Counted from the stretch's first letter, positions 33,801-42,106 are shown. The stretch: DNA of 64,000 nucleotides from JACQXM01 sp964569425 (GCA_964569425.1 CAZMVD010000004.1:1-64000); one strand, 5' to 3'. Numbers and translations: made by a program. The notes: generated from the sequence alone by a model not told the origin.

Positions 33801-33972
33801 GCGACAGTGCGGGCGCGACGGCGTTGACCTGGACCATGACCGGCGTGGTGTCGGGGAAGGCATCGATCGGCAGTCGCGACAAGGCGTGCAGACCGATAAC
33901 GACCAGCGTGGCGGCAGCCACCACGACCAGAAACCGGTTGTGCAGCGACCAGGAAATCACCCCATTGAGCAT
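30859..33972 (-). CDS. heavy-metal efflux RND transporter, CzcA-like
   Basis: Inner-membrane RND pump of 1037 residues, proton-driven export of divalent metal ions across the envelope. It starts MLNGVISWSLHNRFLVVVAA and has the RND porter motif VMVQVNAVAPALSPVEIEQQVTLPIE and the segment SRTGTPEISTDPM followed by LTPRERW. I associate that segment with the CzcA (Zn/Co/Cd) rather than CusA (Cu/Ag) branch. Twelve hydrophobic helices can be placed in two halves. ATG 33972 lies 20 nt after the adaptor stop, so the two are co-transcribed. No outer-membrane factor gene is in the cluster. Confidence 0.92.
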   Translation of the reverse strand: MLNGVISWSLHNRFLVVVAAATLVVIGLHALSRLPIDAFPDTTPVMVQVNAVAPALSPVEIEQQVTLPIERAFGGLPRLAEIRSVSKFGFVQINAIFDDGTDLHLARQLVTEQLGTVELPPGVDRPTLGPMSTGLGEIFHYIVTSSARSLMELTTIQDWVIRPQLQSVSGVAEINTWGGERRQFHVLADPERLIQFNLTLDDLREALAQNNHSVGGGSISRAGEMHLVQGVSLPVNEAEIGNIMIAAFDGVPIHVHDVAEVRFGHEIRRGGVTANGRGEVVHGLGFMLIGENAHVVTQRLEERLADVRSSLPPDVEVKVLYERTELVDQVIATVQRNLFEGALLVVAVLFVFLGNWRAGLIVALAIPLAMLFAFHWMLQAGIAASLLSLGAIDFGLVVDSSVISVENCVRKLGDRRDTRSVVEIVRDAAVEVRRPTMFGELIIMVVYLPILLLEGIEGKLFRPMALTVIFALLSSLIFSITLTPVLASLCLSRRVRERENFAVRAAQWLYRPLLGMALRFRGATLLAGAAVLGGGSWLSRQLGSEFVPRLHEMAIVFNAVRLSGISLEETLRYNTRIEQFLLERFPDEIRDVWSRTGTPEISTDPMGLEVTDVFMALTPRERWKRAATQAELADAMHAELAAFPGQNLTFTQPIEMRMNEMIAGVRADLGVKIFGDDLDTLRATAAEVRAALEGIAGAEDVTVEQLTGLPVVEIRVDQAAAARHGIPARNVLDIVAALGGIPAGQIRWGQQRLDLVIRLPDRFRADPEALAAIPLPGPAGQRIPIGQLAHVRQSEGPATIQREWGRRRIIVQANVRGRDLGGFVAEARRHIEAKVSLPAGYYFRFGGQYENLIRAAQRLTVVIPISLALVFVLLYLSMHSVRDALVVFTGAPFAAVGGVVALWLRDMPFTISAGIGFIAVSGVSVLNGLVLVSTIRQRLADGAELHQAIEETRLIRLRPILMTALVAALGFIPMALNTGVGAEVQRPLATVVIGGVISDNLLTLLMLPALFSVLASRPRTSVGQPATTETGTGGRPA

Positions 33973-33992
33973 CGCGTGGCCCTTTCGCGCAG

Positions 33993-35510
33993 CTAGCGTT
34001 TCTGCTTGAAATCGTCGGGACAGCAACCGGCGCCGATTTCGCCTTTGAGGATCTCGGTCTTGAGCAGGTAGCTCCCCGCGACCACGACGGGTTCACCCTC
34101 GCGTACGCCCTCGTGGACTTCGAACAGGCCGTCGATCGGCAGCCCGAGGCGCACCGGGCGCGGTTGAAACATCGTGGCGCTCTCGCGCACAAACACGACA
34201 TTGCAGCACCCGTCCCATTGCACCGCGTTCTGGGGAACCACCAGTGCATCCGGTTCCTCGCGCCAGGGTACGATGGCCTGCGCGAATCGGTTGGCCTGCA
34301 GCAACCCGTCGCGATTTTCGAACTCCGCGCGTGCTTTGAGCGTGCGGGTACGCGGATCGAGCGCCGTGCTTACCCAGGTAATCTGCCCATCGAACGGGTC
34401 TCCATCGACCCCGTCGAAGACCAGGGTAACGGGCATTCCGGTGCGCAGTCGCACGCGGGCGTCGGCCAGGTCGAGCCACGCCCACATGCGCGAGGTGTCG
34501 GCCAGGGCAAAGAGCGTCCGCGCGGTGTCCACGGTTTCTCCGGCCACGATGTTTCTTTCGACGATTTCACCGGCGAACGGCGCTGTGAGCGGGAGGAGGG
34601 GGGACATGTCGCCGCTTTCCGCGACACGGCGGACTTCGTCCTCGGGCAAGCCGAGGTTGCGAAGTCGCTGCAGGGCGCGTGTTTCGGCGATGCGCGCTTC
34701 TGTCACGCGGCTTTCGAGTTCCTGGACCTCGCGGCGACTGGCGATGCCGGACGATTCCAACTCCCGATCGCGTTTGAGGTTTGCGGTGTACAGTTCGATC
34801 ATGGCCCGCGCATGCAGCAGTTCTGCCTTCGCCTCGGCCAGTCCGGGCGAATCGATGATGGCCAATACGTCTCCGGTCTGGATCGCTGCGCCGAGATCGG
34901 CGCGTACCTCGCGTACGACACCGGCCACGCGCGGCGCGAGCCGCGCCAGGCGGTTTTCGTCGTAGGCGATCTCCGCGGGGCAGGTGACGGTATGGCGGAT
35001 GGGGCGGCGTTCGACCGGTGCGAAGGTAAACCCGGCGCGCCGCGCCACTTCGGGATCGGCCAGCCGGATCTTGGTGTTTCTGTTCGTGCAGTCACGGGCA
35101 GGTGTTCGTTGACTTCGCGGCAACGCCGCTTCGGTGTTTTCGGCCGGAGGTTCGTCCTCCGCGACGTCGTTTTCGGGATTGAGTTTGGCCCAGCGCGCCG
35201 CCACTTCCGGATGGCAACGGGTGCACTGTGATTCGGGCAGAAGGTGTTCGCCGCACCAGTCGCCCGCAGCCTTGAAGGTTTCGATGAGGGAATCGTCACA
35301 GCGCGTACAAACCGATTCGGGGACGCCGTGCCCTCCGCACCAGCCGTCGTCCAGGTGCGGGTGGACGGGACTGGACTCGGGTCCCAAGTTGGCGGGGGCT
35401 TCCGCCCTTAGCGCGCCCGGCGGTTCGAGGCGCGGTTTGCAACCCGGTAGGAACAGCGCCGCCGCCGCGAGAAATACGAACAACTTCCTGGATTGGTAGT
35501 TCCTGGTCAT
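33993..35510 (-). CDS. RND efflux periplasmic adaptor lipoprotein, CzcB-like
   Basis: Membrane-fusion protein of 505 residues linking the pump to an outer-membrane channel. The signal peptide ends in LPGC (Cys24). Two copies of WCGxHxxPES-x-CTRC (residues about 59-113) precede the usual adaptor domains and probably bind metal. The second ends in CTRCH, which could also mimic a heme site. Barrel-sandwich (APRVAGVVREVRADLG, TAPFAGEIVERNIVAGE), coiled-coil (LLHARAMIELYTANLKRD) and C-terminal domains follow, ending in CCPDDFKQKR. ATG 35510 is preceded by GAAGG. It sits between the small Cys/His protein and the pump. Confidence 0.9.
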   Translation of the reverse strand: MTRNYQSRKLFVFLAAAALFLPGCKPRLEPPGALRAEAPANLGPESSPVHPHLDDGWCGGHGVPESVCTRCDDSLIETFKAAGDWCGEHLLPESQCTRCHPEVAARWAKLNPENDVAEDEPPAENTEAALPRSQRTPARDCTNRNTKIRLADPEVARRAGFTFAPVERRPIRHTVTCPAEIAYDENRLARLAPRVAGVVREVRADLGAAIQTGDVLAIIDSPGLAEAKAELLHARAMIELYTANLKRDRELESSGIASRREVQELESRVTEARIAETRALQRLRNLGLPEDEVRRVAESGDMSPLLPLTAPFAGEIVERNIVAGETVDTARTLFALADTSRMWAWLDLADARVRLRTGMPVTLVFDGVDGDPFDGQITWVSTALDPRTRTLKARAEFENRDGLLQANRFAQAIVPWREEPDALVVPQNAVQWDGCCNVVFVRESATMFQPRPVRLGLPIDGLFEVHEGVREGEPVVVAGSYLLKTEILKGEIGAGCCPDDFKQKR

Positions 35511-35694
35511 CGTTTTTTCGCCTTCATTGAAAGGAAGGACTTCAGAAACCCACGGTGGTGCCCGAGTGGGAGCAACCAGGCTCGGTTCTGTCAGCCCGAG
35601 GCGCATCGGATTCGCGAGCGCGCATCCCATTCCGTATCGCCGCAGCGGTGACACGGAAACGTCAGACAAACGGAGGAGCCGGCAGCGCGCGGAA

Positions 35695-36066
35695 TCAGAT
35701 GAGAAGGGGAAGGACTCGTTGCTCGCCGGGCGGAACGGAGCGCAGGCCGTCGGCGGCGTTCACCGACCGGCCGGAGTCGCAAAGTCCATCGTGGGCGTCC
35801 TGCGGCCGCGCCGTAAATGGAGCCGAGTGGTCGACGTGGATGGTCTCGGTCCTTTCGGGAGTGACCCCGTGGCCGGAACAGAAGCAAGGCGCCGGCGGAG
35901 GCGTAGAAGGAGCGGAAGGCGTTTGCGGGGCGGTGTTGCGTCGGTCATGGTCGCAACAGTCCCGCGGGGCGCTGCCGTCGGGTTCGGCATGGGCGCGCAC
36001 GCCGCAGAGCAGCGGGCAGGCGCCCGCGATCCAAAGGACCAGCATGGGGGAAACGGCCCGATTCAT
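35695..36066 (-). CDS. small secreted Cys/His-rich protein, first gene of efflux set
   Basis: Protein of 123 residues with a signal peptide (MLVLWIAGACPLLCGVRAHA). The mature part is Pro/Cys/His-rich (DCCDHDRR, PCFCSGHG, IHVDHS). No family recognised. It lies 184 nt upstream of the adaptor gene on the same strand, so it may be a periplasmic metal-binding or sensing component of the efflux system. No predicted metalloregulator is next to it. Composition and position support a real gene, but the start and coding status are less certain than for its neighbours. Confidence 0.55.
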   Translation of the reverse strand: MNRAVSPMLVLWIAGACPLLCGVRAHAEPDGSAPRDCCDHDRRNTAPQTPSAPSTPPPAPCFCSGHGVTPERTETIHVDHSAPFTARPQDAHDGLCDSGRSVNAADGLRSVPPGEQRVLPLLI

Positions 36067-36213
36067 TACGTGAGTATATCGGCGTATTCCGCTTGTCGTC
36101 CAGCTTGAAAGTCGGTTCGGCCGGCCAGGTTGCCCGGTGCCGGCCCGCGCCGGAGGGGCAGCACCTCCCGTTTCCGGGTGCCAACGACCGAGTGGGCGAC
36201 AAACGTTCCAAGG

Positions 36214-37620
36214 TCAGGGTTCGCCGCCCGGAGAAGGGCCGACAACAGGTAGCGACACGCCCGAGCGGCCGGTATCGGCCGCCGGGGCGGTGGTCACGCG
36301 GGCACCGACCGCTTCCATGTCGCCGCCGATATCTTCGACGAAAACGTCCTCGAGGTCGGTCTTGTCCACGTCGCGGCGCAGCAGGAAGTAGAGCACAGTG
36401 CTGGCGCAATAGTAGAAGGACGCCAGAAATGCAAACATCACCCCGACAACGATCATGACGTAGACGCCGATGATCGCGGCGGAGACGCAGTCGTACCAGG
36501 TGAGCGCGCTCCAGTCGGGCCAGGCGTGCAGAGCGCTGGGGCTGCGGAGCGGCCAGAGCGCCTCAAGCTTGGCCACCGCCGCTTCGCCCGTGCCGCGCTG
36601 CCCCCACCAGCCGAACGGTGCGGTTGCCGCGCCCACCACGCCGCGCGTGATGGATAGCGCAAAGTAAGTGAACAGGTTCACGAACATCCAGCAGATGCTG
36701 ACATAGATCAGTGCGAGAATGCCGTAAAGCAGTGTTTTCCACGGTTTGCTGAAGGCGTAGCTCAGGCTGCGCGCGAAGGCGTCGTAGGCGTCCTGCGCCT
36801 CGGCCGCAACCGCAGGCCACATCAGGCTCCCGCCCACGGCCAATCCCACCAGCAGAATGGCGACCACAAATCCCCCCACAACGGGGAGAAAGAAAGTGAG
36901 TCCACCGATCACGTCCCCAAGGACGGGGATTGACAGGAACAACCCGAAGAGAAACATCAGCAAGACCACGCCAGCGGCAAACAGCAGGGGGATGCATGGT
37001 GCCAGCACGAAACCACCGAACAGATTGTCACGGGAAAAGCGCAACCCCTGGGACATCGTCAGCTTCTCGTCGCGCGCGAATTGCACCGCCGCCACGCGAC
37101 AAATCGCGCCGCCCCCCAACGCCCAAATCAACAGCATGCCACTGCCGAACAACAGGAAGAAAACGAAGTGTTCGCGACACATCCACCAGGTTCCATAAGC
37201 CAGCGCCGACAGACTGCGCAGCGGACGCATGTTCGCATGGGTTGCGAGGTACTCGCCCAGGGATGTGCCTGCCGCCATCGACATACCGGGTACGGTCGAA
37301 CCCATCAACCCGAAGACCGATCGTTGGGCGTGCTCGCGCCACACTTCGAAGATGCCATGATCGCCGGGCAGCGTCTCATAAGTGCTGCCCAACTCTCGCG
37401 CCATGATGAATCGATCGATGGCCGCTGCGTCCACGCCCCCGCGCAGACACCAGACACTGTCAAGCAGGGTGCCAAAAACGAAGGTTGCGATGATCGCCAC
37501 CAGCGCCAGGCCGAGCTTGGCGGGCTGCACGGCCATGCCCAACGTGCGGAAAATGTGCAGCAGTCCGCTGTCTTCCAGCCAGGTACGATGATTGTCCGGC
37601 GTGGGCGGTGGTGTTGTCAT
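36214..37620 (-). CDS. polytopic membrane protein of unknown function
   Basis: Integral membrane protein of 468 residues, with seven or more hydrophobic segments such as GLALVAIIATFVFGTLLDSV, FVFFLLFGSGMLLIWALGGG, FAAGVVLLMFLFGLFLSIPV and AIIGVYVMIVVGVMFAFLAS. A large polar loop follows the first helix (residues 65-150) and the C-terminal 60 residues are acidic then Pro/Gly-rich. It resembles conserved planctomycete hypothetical membrane proteins; no transporter or enzyme signature is visible. ATG 37620 follows AAGGAG. It is transcribed toward the efflux set with a 147-nt gap, not clearly the same operon. Confidence 0.8.
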   Translation of the reverse strand: MTTPPPTPDNHRTWLEDSGLLHIFRTLGMAVQPAKLGLALVAIIATFVFGTLLDSVWCLRGGVDAAAIDRFIMARELGSTYETLPGDHGIFEVWREHAQRSVFGLMGSTVPGMSMAAGTSLGEYLATHANMRPLRSLSALAYGTWWMCREHFVFFLLFGSGMLLIWALGGGAICRVAAVQFARDEKLTMSQGLRFSRDNLFGGFVLAPCIPLLFAAGVVLLMFLFGLFLSIPVLGDVIGGLTFFLPVVGGFVVAILLVGLAVGGSLMWPAVAAEAQDAYDAFARSLSYAFSKPWKTLLYGILALIYVSICWMFVNLFTYFALSITRGVVGAATAPFGWWGQRGTGEAAVAKLEALWPLRSPSALHAWPDWSALTWYDCVSAAIIGVYVMIVVGVMFAFLASFYYCASTVLYFLLRRDVDKTDLEDVFVEDIGGDMEAVGARVTTAPAADTGRSGVSLPVVGPSPGGEP

Positions 37621-37979
37621 GAGCCGCTCCTTCGTGGTGTCGGGTTGCGTGTTTTCGAACGATGAAGCCGAGCATGGGCATTATAATTGCTCGGGGCGCC
37701 CGAGAAAGGGACGACCTGCAAGGGTCTGATCCCTACGTCGGACAAACCGACAGATTTGGTGTCGGTGCTTCGCGGTGCTGCCGCGTCCGGGGGGCGCCGG
37801 GTCCCATTCTCAAATTGCAATCTATTGGGATTGCTGAAGATACGGGCGCTGCCGTGAGGCGGTCGTTGACTCAATGTTGGCGTAAATCCTGTTTTTTCGC
37901 CGCGCTTTTACGGTGGGATTGCAGCGGTGCGGGAGTCGTTTTTCGCCGGGAATTTCTGGCAAATCGCGTGTGGATCGGC
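37621..37979. other. intergenic region before the ncRNA candidate
   Basis: 359 nt between the membrane-protein start (minus) and the ncRNA promoter. It must contain the promoter of the membrane protein. No gene or repeat is supported. Confidence 0.4.
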
Positions 37980-37989
37980 TATACTCCTG

Positions 37990-38236
37990 ATAGTCTGATC
38001 GGCGCAGCTTTCATGCTCGATCCGGGAGCAAATATTGGCTGAACCGATAAAGGACCCTGCGGAGGCCCCAAGTGCTGCGCCATACGACGTACCGACCCCT
38101 TTGAGGTTGGCGGTCCGGGTGCCACGGGGTCACCCACCTTATGTATAGGGTTCTGTCAAGCGCTTCCGCCGGCATTGCGACGGTTGCCCGTTCGGACGGT
38201 TTTGGTGAAGGCCTGCGCCAGGCGCGGGCCTTTTTT
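37990..38236 (+). ncRNA. structured non-coding RNA candidate, possibly 6S RNA
   Basis: A -10-like TATACT (37980-37985) is followed about 220 nt later by a strong intrinsic terminator, and no long reading frame lies between. Several complementary segments are present. GGCGCAG (38001-38007) pairs with CTGCGCC (38213-38219) as a closing stem. GCGGAGGC pairs with GCTTCCGC, and AGGACCCT with AGGGTTCT. The 3' portion AGGGTTCTGTCAAGC...CGCCGGCAT loosely resembles the E. coli 6S RNA 3' side, and the size also fits. The 6S assignment is speculative; SRP, tmRNA and RNase P signatures are absent. Confidence 0.4.
38208..38236 (+). terminator. intrinsic terminator of the ncRNA
   Basis: Arms AAGGCCTGCG (38208-38217) and CGCGGGCCTT (38223-38232) form a 10-bp stem with one T-G pair. 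A tract of six T (38231-38236) overlaps its foot. This is a textbook rho-independent terminator 90 nt before the next promoter and gene. Confidence 0.88.
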
Positions 38237-38288
38237 CATCGGGCGGGCCTCGGTAGCGAGGGGGCTTATTCTCCTCGCTCTGTCTTCT

Positions 38289-38318
38289 TGCAGCATTTCT
38301 CGACGCTACGGGTATACT
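38289..38318 (+). promoter_or_regulatory. promoter giving a leaderless mRNA
   Basis: TTGCAG (38289-38294) and TATACT (38313-38318) with an 18-nt spacer. The expected transcription start (38325-38326) falls at the ATG at 38327, and no Shine-Dalgarno sequence is present. The transcript is therefore probably leaderless. Confidence 0.6.
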
Positions 38319-38326
38319 GACTCGGT

Positions 38327-39541
38327 ATGAACGGGCTGGTACTCTTCGAAGACGATCGCTGGGACGATTTGCTGCCCCTTACCTATTGGCGCACGGTCTT
38401 TGAACTTCAGGTGGGACGGCACCTGCAACTGGATCGAATCGCCCAGCGATTGGGAACCGCTGTCGCAGGTGTGTGGACGCGCGATTGGATGGCGCGCGTC
38501 GCCGCCCAGCGTTGTGGGGCGCTGGTGAATCAACCGTTGGCTGCTCCGGCCATTCTGGTCAACGGGCGCTGGGTTCCGGATGGCCCGGTGGCACTCCCCG
38601 ACCGACCGTGCGTCGGGTTGATCGATGATGAAGTCGTGGTGGTAGTCTGTGACACGAGTTGCATCGGGCGATTCAGTTCGGAGATCATGCTGGATGGGTC
38701 GCGGCGCCGCCAAGCCGTGGCCGGGTTGGAGCAGATCACGCTTTCGGGCCGGCTGGTTCGATACGCGTGGGACATAGTGGGCGAACTTCCTGAACGCCTT
38801 GCGGGCGATTGGCAACCGGCGGACGCGACCATCGAAACGGAATTGGCCCCCGGCACGCTTTCCGGCTCGAAGCAGGACCTGCACGCGGGGCAGCGCACGC
38901 GCATCCACCCCACGGCCGTACTGGATACCACAGCGGGCCCTGTTTATGTAAGCCACGACGTGCAGGTCGGGCCGTGCGCCGTGATCGAGGGTCCGGCGTA
39001 TATCGGCCCGGGTACGCGTGTCAATGCCCATGCCTGGCTGCATGGTGGCAACGCCATCGGTCCGGTGTGCCGCGTGGGGGGGGAAATGCACGGGTGCGTC
39101 GTGCTCGGCTACACCAACAAGCACCATCTGGGTTTTCTGGGGCACGCCTACATCGGAAGCTGGGTGAACATCGGCGCCGGCACGTGCAATTCGGATTTGA
39201 AGAACACTTATGGATCGGTTCGAGTGCCACACCAGGGTACCAAAGTGGACACGCGGCAACCGTTTTTCGGCTGCGTGATCGGCGACCATGCCAAGCTGGG
39301 CATCGGCACGCTTATCCCTACGGGTGCGGTGATCGGCTTTGCGGCCACGTCCGCCGGCGGTGGCCTGCTGCCGCTTTGGGTGCCGTCGTTCGGATGGTTC
39401 ACCGCAGGCGGCGCGAGCGAGGGCGACCCGGCGCGTCTGCTTGACGTGGCGTCACGGGTGATGGGGCGGCGCAACGTGGACCTGACCGACGAGGAAGTGG
39501 AGCTGTTTCTCGATCTCGGGACGCGCGTTCGCCATTTATGA
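38327..39541 (+). CDS. GlmU-like sugar nucleotidyltransferase with left-handed beta-helix
   Basis: Putative sugar-phosphate nucleotidyl/acyltransferase of 404 residues. The N-terminal 190 residues (LVLFEDDRWDDLLPLTYWRT) belong to the NTP_transf_4-like GlmU N-domain found in planctomycetes and Bacteroidetes, where the canonical pyrophosphorylase motif is degenerate. From about residue 205 hexapeptide repeats build a left-handed beta-helix (VYVSHDVQVGPCAVIEGPAY, IGPGTRVNAHAW, IGDHAKLGIGTLIPTGAVIG). The segment YTNKHHLGFLGHAYIGSWVN is GlmU-like. The likely role is sugar-nucleotide supply for the envelope. The promoter suggests leaderless translation. Confidence 0.88.
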   Translation: MNGLVLFEDDRWDDLLPLTYWRTVFELQVGRHLQLDRIAQRLGTAVAGVWTRDWMARVAAQRCGALVNQPLAAPAILVNGRWVPDGPVALPDRPCVGLIDDEVVVVVCDTSCIGRFSSEIMLDGSRRRQAVAGLEQITLSGRLVRYAWDIVGELPERLAGDWQPADATIETELAPGTLSGSKQDLHAGQRTRIHPTAVLDTTAGPVYVSHDVQVGPCAVIEGPAYIGPGTRVNAHAWLHGGNAIGPVCRVGGEMHGCVVLGYTNKHHLGFLGHAYIGSWVNIGAGTCNSDLKNTYGSVRVPHQGTKVDTRQPFFGCVIGDHAKLGIGTLIPTGAVIGFAATSAGGGLLPLWVPSFGWFTAGGASEGDPARLLDVASRVMGRRNVDLTDEEVELFLDLGTRVRHL

Positions 39542-39615
39542 CCGATGCGTGGACTGCCCCGGGGGCGCACGATCGGCGCGTAGACATTCCGTGGCCATCC
39601 GCGGGCCCGGCGGTT

Positions 39616-39927
39616 TCAAGTCACCTTCGTGCCGGTCTTTTCTTCCACGCTGCGGATTTTTCCGGCGATGTTCTGGGGCCGATCGGTCCGCGTTCCGAAG
39701 CGCAGCGACGACGAAATGCGCGGCACGCCCAAACGATGGAGTTCTTCGTGGCAGCGTTTGACCACCGCGAATACGCGGTCCCACTCGCCTTCGATGTTGG
39801 TGCCGTAGGCGTGCAGGTGTGAGGACAGCCCGGACTCGCGGATGATCCGCTCGCAGGCGGCGATGTAAGATGATACAGACACGCCGACGCCGAGTGGTAC
39901 AACGCACAGATCGACAATCACGTTCAT
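39616..39927 (-). CDS. MTH1187/YkoF-family thiamine-binding protein
   Basis: Small protein of 103 residues. It starts MNVIVDLCVVPLGVGVSVSS and has HAYGTNIEGEWDRVFAVVKRCH and a late SSLRFGTRTDR, matching the MTH1187/DUF77 thiamine-binding family (ferredoxin-like fold, tetrameric). The ATG at 39927 follows GGGAGG. It lies convergent to the GlmU-like gene and divergent from der, with no transporter or kinase beside it. A role in thiamine pool buffering is inferred from the family. Longer frames on this strand through der are antisense artefacts. Confidence 0.9.
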   Translation of the reverse strand: MNVIVDLCVVPLGVGVSVSSYIAACERIIRESGLSSHLHAYGTNIEGEWDRVFAVVKRCHEELHRLGVPRISSSLRFGTRTDRPQNIAGKIRSVEEKTGTKVT

Positions 39928-40062
39928 GGCTGGGTAACCTCCCTTGTCGCCCCGCCCCAGGCGACGCCCACCATCATAACCGGTTCGTGTCCAGTGCCCT
40001 ACCCCGACCGTTGACGGGCTGCGTTTCGCCTTACGGGGGTTCGCGGGTATTCTGATAGGGAT

Positions 40063-41394
40063 ATGCCACTGCCGATCGTTGCCATTGTGGGCCGCCCCAA
40101 CGTGGGCAAGAGCAGCCTGTTCAACTGCCTGACGCGGGCGCGGATCAGCATTGTGGATCCCACGGCCGGCGTGACGCGCGACCGCGTCAGCCATTTGTGC
40201 GAATTGGGTGACCGGTACATCGAGTTGGTGGATACCGGCGGCTGGGGCATTGTCGACCGCGATGACCTCAGCGAGGACGTCGAGCGGCAGATCCGCTTCG
40301 CCGTCGATCGCGCCGATCTGATCCTGTTCGTTGTGGACGCGCGCGAGGGCCTCGCGCCGCTGGACCGCGCCACCGCCGAAATGCTTCGCCCGCACGCCGA
40401 TCGGGTGAAGCTCATCGTCAATAAAGTCGATGAGCCGAAATTGGAGGCGGGCATCGGCGAGTTTCTCAAGCTCGGGTTCGGCGAGGCGCTGCCGGTCAGC
40501 GCCATCGACGGCGGCGGACGATCGGCACTGGTGCAACTCATCACCGATGCGCTGGCGGGTCGTGAGCGCGATGTCCCCGCCGATCCCACGATGAAGATCG
40601 CACTGGTCGGGAAGCGCAACGCCGGCAAGAGCACGTTCATCAACGCGCTGGCGGGCGAAGAACGGGTCATTGTGAGTGAGATTCCGGGCACCACCCGCGA
40701 CAGCATCGACGTGCGCTTCGAAAAGGACGGCCGCGTGCTGGTGGCGATCGACACGGCCGGGGTGCGCAAGAAGAACCGCATGGCCGACGACGTCGAGTTC
40801 TACGCGTTCACCCGCGCCACCCAGTCCGTGCGCCGCGCCGACGTCGTGCTGCTGCTGATCGACGCCGCGGAGCCCGTCGGCCAGGTGGACAAGCGGCTGG
40901 CCGCGCTCATTGCGGAAGAGTACAAGCCGTGCGTGATCGTGGTGAACAAGTGGGACCTGGCGAAGGGTCGCGCGGGCGTGGACGAATACGGAGACTATCT
41001 GGACAAGATACTGCCGGAGATCGATTTTGCCCCGGTGGCGTTCACGTCGGCTTCGGCAGGGCGCAACGTGCAGCCGACGATCGACCTCGCTACGGAGTTG
41101 TTCAAGCAATCCACCATGCGGGTCGGCACCGGGCGCCTCAACCAGGCGCTGCAGGAGGCGCTGTCACAAAACGCGCCGCGGAGCAAGCGCGGTCGACGGG
41201 CGCCGCGTTTCTACTATGCCACGCAGGTCGCGGCTCAGCCGCCGACCATTGTGGTGTTTGTGAATTCGCCGGAGCTGGTCACCACGGATTATGAGCGATT
41301 TCTGCACAACCGGCTGCGGGAACGATTGCCCTTCGAGGAAATTCCGATACGATTGTGGTTCCGAGCGCGGCGGACGCGCGCGGTGATGCCGTAG
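40063..41394 (+). CDS. der: GTPase Der (EngA), ribosome assembly
   Basis: Tandem-G-domain GTPase required for 50S subunit maturation, 443 residues. G domain 1 has GRPNVGKSS, TAGVTRD, DTGGW and NKVD. G domain 2 has GKRNAGKST, PGTTRDS, DTAGVRKK and NKWD. The KH-like C-terminal domain (PRFYYATQVAAQPPTIVVFV, RLRERLPFEEIPIRLWFRAR) completes the family layout. The -10-like TATTCT at 40048-40053 lies only 10 nt from the ATG, so the message is probably leaderless or has a very short leader. The next gene follows 65 nt later. Confidence 0.97.
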   Translation: MPLPIVAIVGRPNVGKSSLFNCLTRARISIVDPTAGVTRDRVSHLCELGDRYIELVDTGGWGIVDRDDLSEDVERQIRFAVDRADLILFVVDAREGLAPLDRATAEMLRPHADRVKLIVNKVDEPKLEAGIGEFLKLGFGEALPVSAIDGGGRSALVQLITDALAGRERDVPADPTMKIALVGKRNAGKSTFINALAGEERVIVSEIPGTTRDSIDVRFEKDGRVLVAIDTAGVRKKNRMADDVEFYAFTRATQSVRRADVVLLLIDAAEPVGQVDKRLAALIAEEYKPCVIVVNKWDLAKGRAGVDEYGDYLDKILPEIDFAPVAFTSASAGRNVQPTIDLATELFKQSTMRVGTGRLNQALQEALSQNAPRSKRGRRAPRFYYATQVAAQPPTIVVFVNSPELVTTDYERFLHNRLRERLPFEEIPIRLWFRARRTRAVMP

Positions 41395-41459
41395 GCCGTT
41401 TTGGGGGTTTGCCGGCCCGTCACACCGTTCGCCCGGACCCGCGCTGCCAGGAGACGACC

Positions 41460-41996
41460 ATGTCCATCGAACTGCATTGCCCCAAGTGCGGAAAGCTGAT
41501 TCGCGCTCCGGAAAGCGCGGGCGGCAAGCACGGAAAGTGCCCCAACTGCTCGGCCAGCGTGTATGTGCCCATGCCCCCGGCCGAGGACGACATCATTCCC
41601 ATCGCGCCGCTCGATGAAGACGAAGAGCGCCGTGCCGACGAGGAGCGCCGCCAGGCGCTGCGCTACGCGGCCACGCTGGAGAAGGCGACCGACATTCCGG
41701 GCGAGAAGCCGTCACGGGGGCGCGACGCCGGGGCGGCCGGCGCCGCCCGTCGCCCCGCGGAAACCCCCGGCGAAGTGATTAACCTCGCAGAGGAGGTCGA
41801 GCGCTTCATTCTGGCGATGCGCGACTCGAAGCTTGACGAGGCGGATTCCGCAGCCGCGCGGCTGAACCGGTCGGGGTCGCGGGCGCGGGACTACGTCGAG
41901 GGGCTCATGCTCGATGAAATCCCGCCCAAGATCGGCAACATCCCGCCGCCCCTGGTTCAGGGTTTTCTCAAGACGTTGCTGGCGCGGCTGGGCTAG
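41460..41996 (+). CDS. small zinc-ribbon protein
   Basis: Protein of 178 residues. The N-terminal 35 residues hold CPKCGKLIRAPESAGGKHGKCPNC, a four-Cys zinc ribbon of the type common at the N-terminus of planctomycete proteins. An acidic/Arg-rich linker and a C-terminal helical region (LAEEVERFILAMRDSKLDEADSA) follow. No membrane segment or enzyme motif. ATG 41460 follows AGGAG. It is 65 nt after der on the same strand and may be co-transcribed. Function unknown. Confidence 0.78.
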   Translation: MSIELHCPKCGKLIRAPESAGGKHGKCPNCSASVYVPMPPAEDDIIPIAPLDEDEERRADEERRQALRYAATLEKATDIPGEKPSRGRDAGAAGAARRPAETPGEVINLAEEVERFILAMRDSKLDEADSAAARLNRSGSRARDYVEGLMLDEIPPKIGNIPPPLVQGFLKTLLARLG

Positions 41997-42106
41997 CGGA
42001 CCATAACGATACTCAGTCGTTCATAACCTTTGCCGAGGTTACCCGTCGAAACGTGTACCCGAGATGGGTTCGGTGTCTCGTCGAGCGGAGTCTCGAGGGG
42101 TATGGT

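Noticed and set aside
39616..41109. A 497-residue open frame antisense to der, ending in the thiamine-binding protein
   Set aside because: Only its last 103 codons match a family and have their own ribosome binding site; the rest is the mirror of der in GC-rich DNA.
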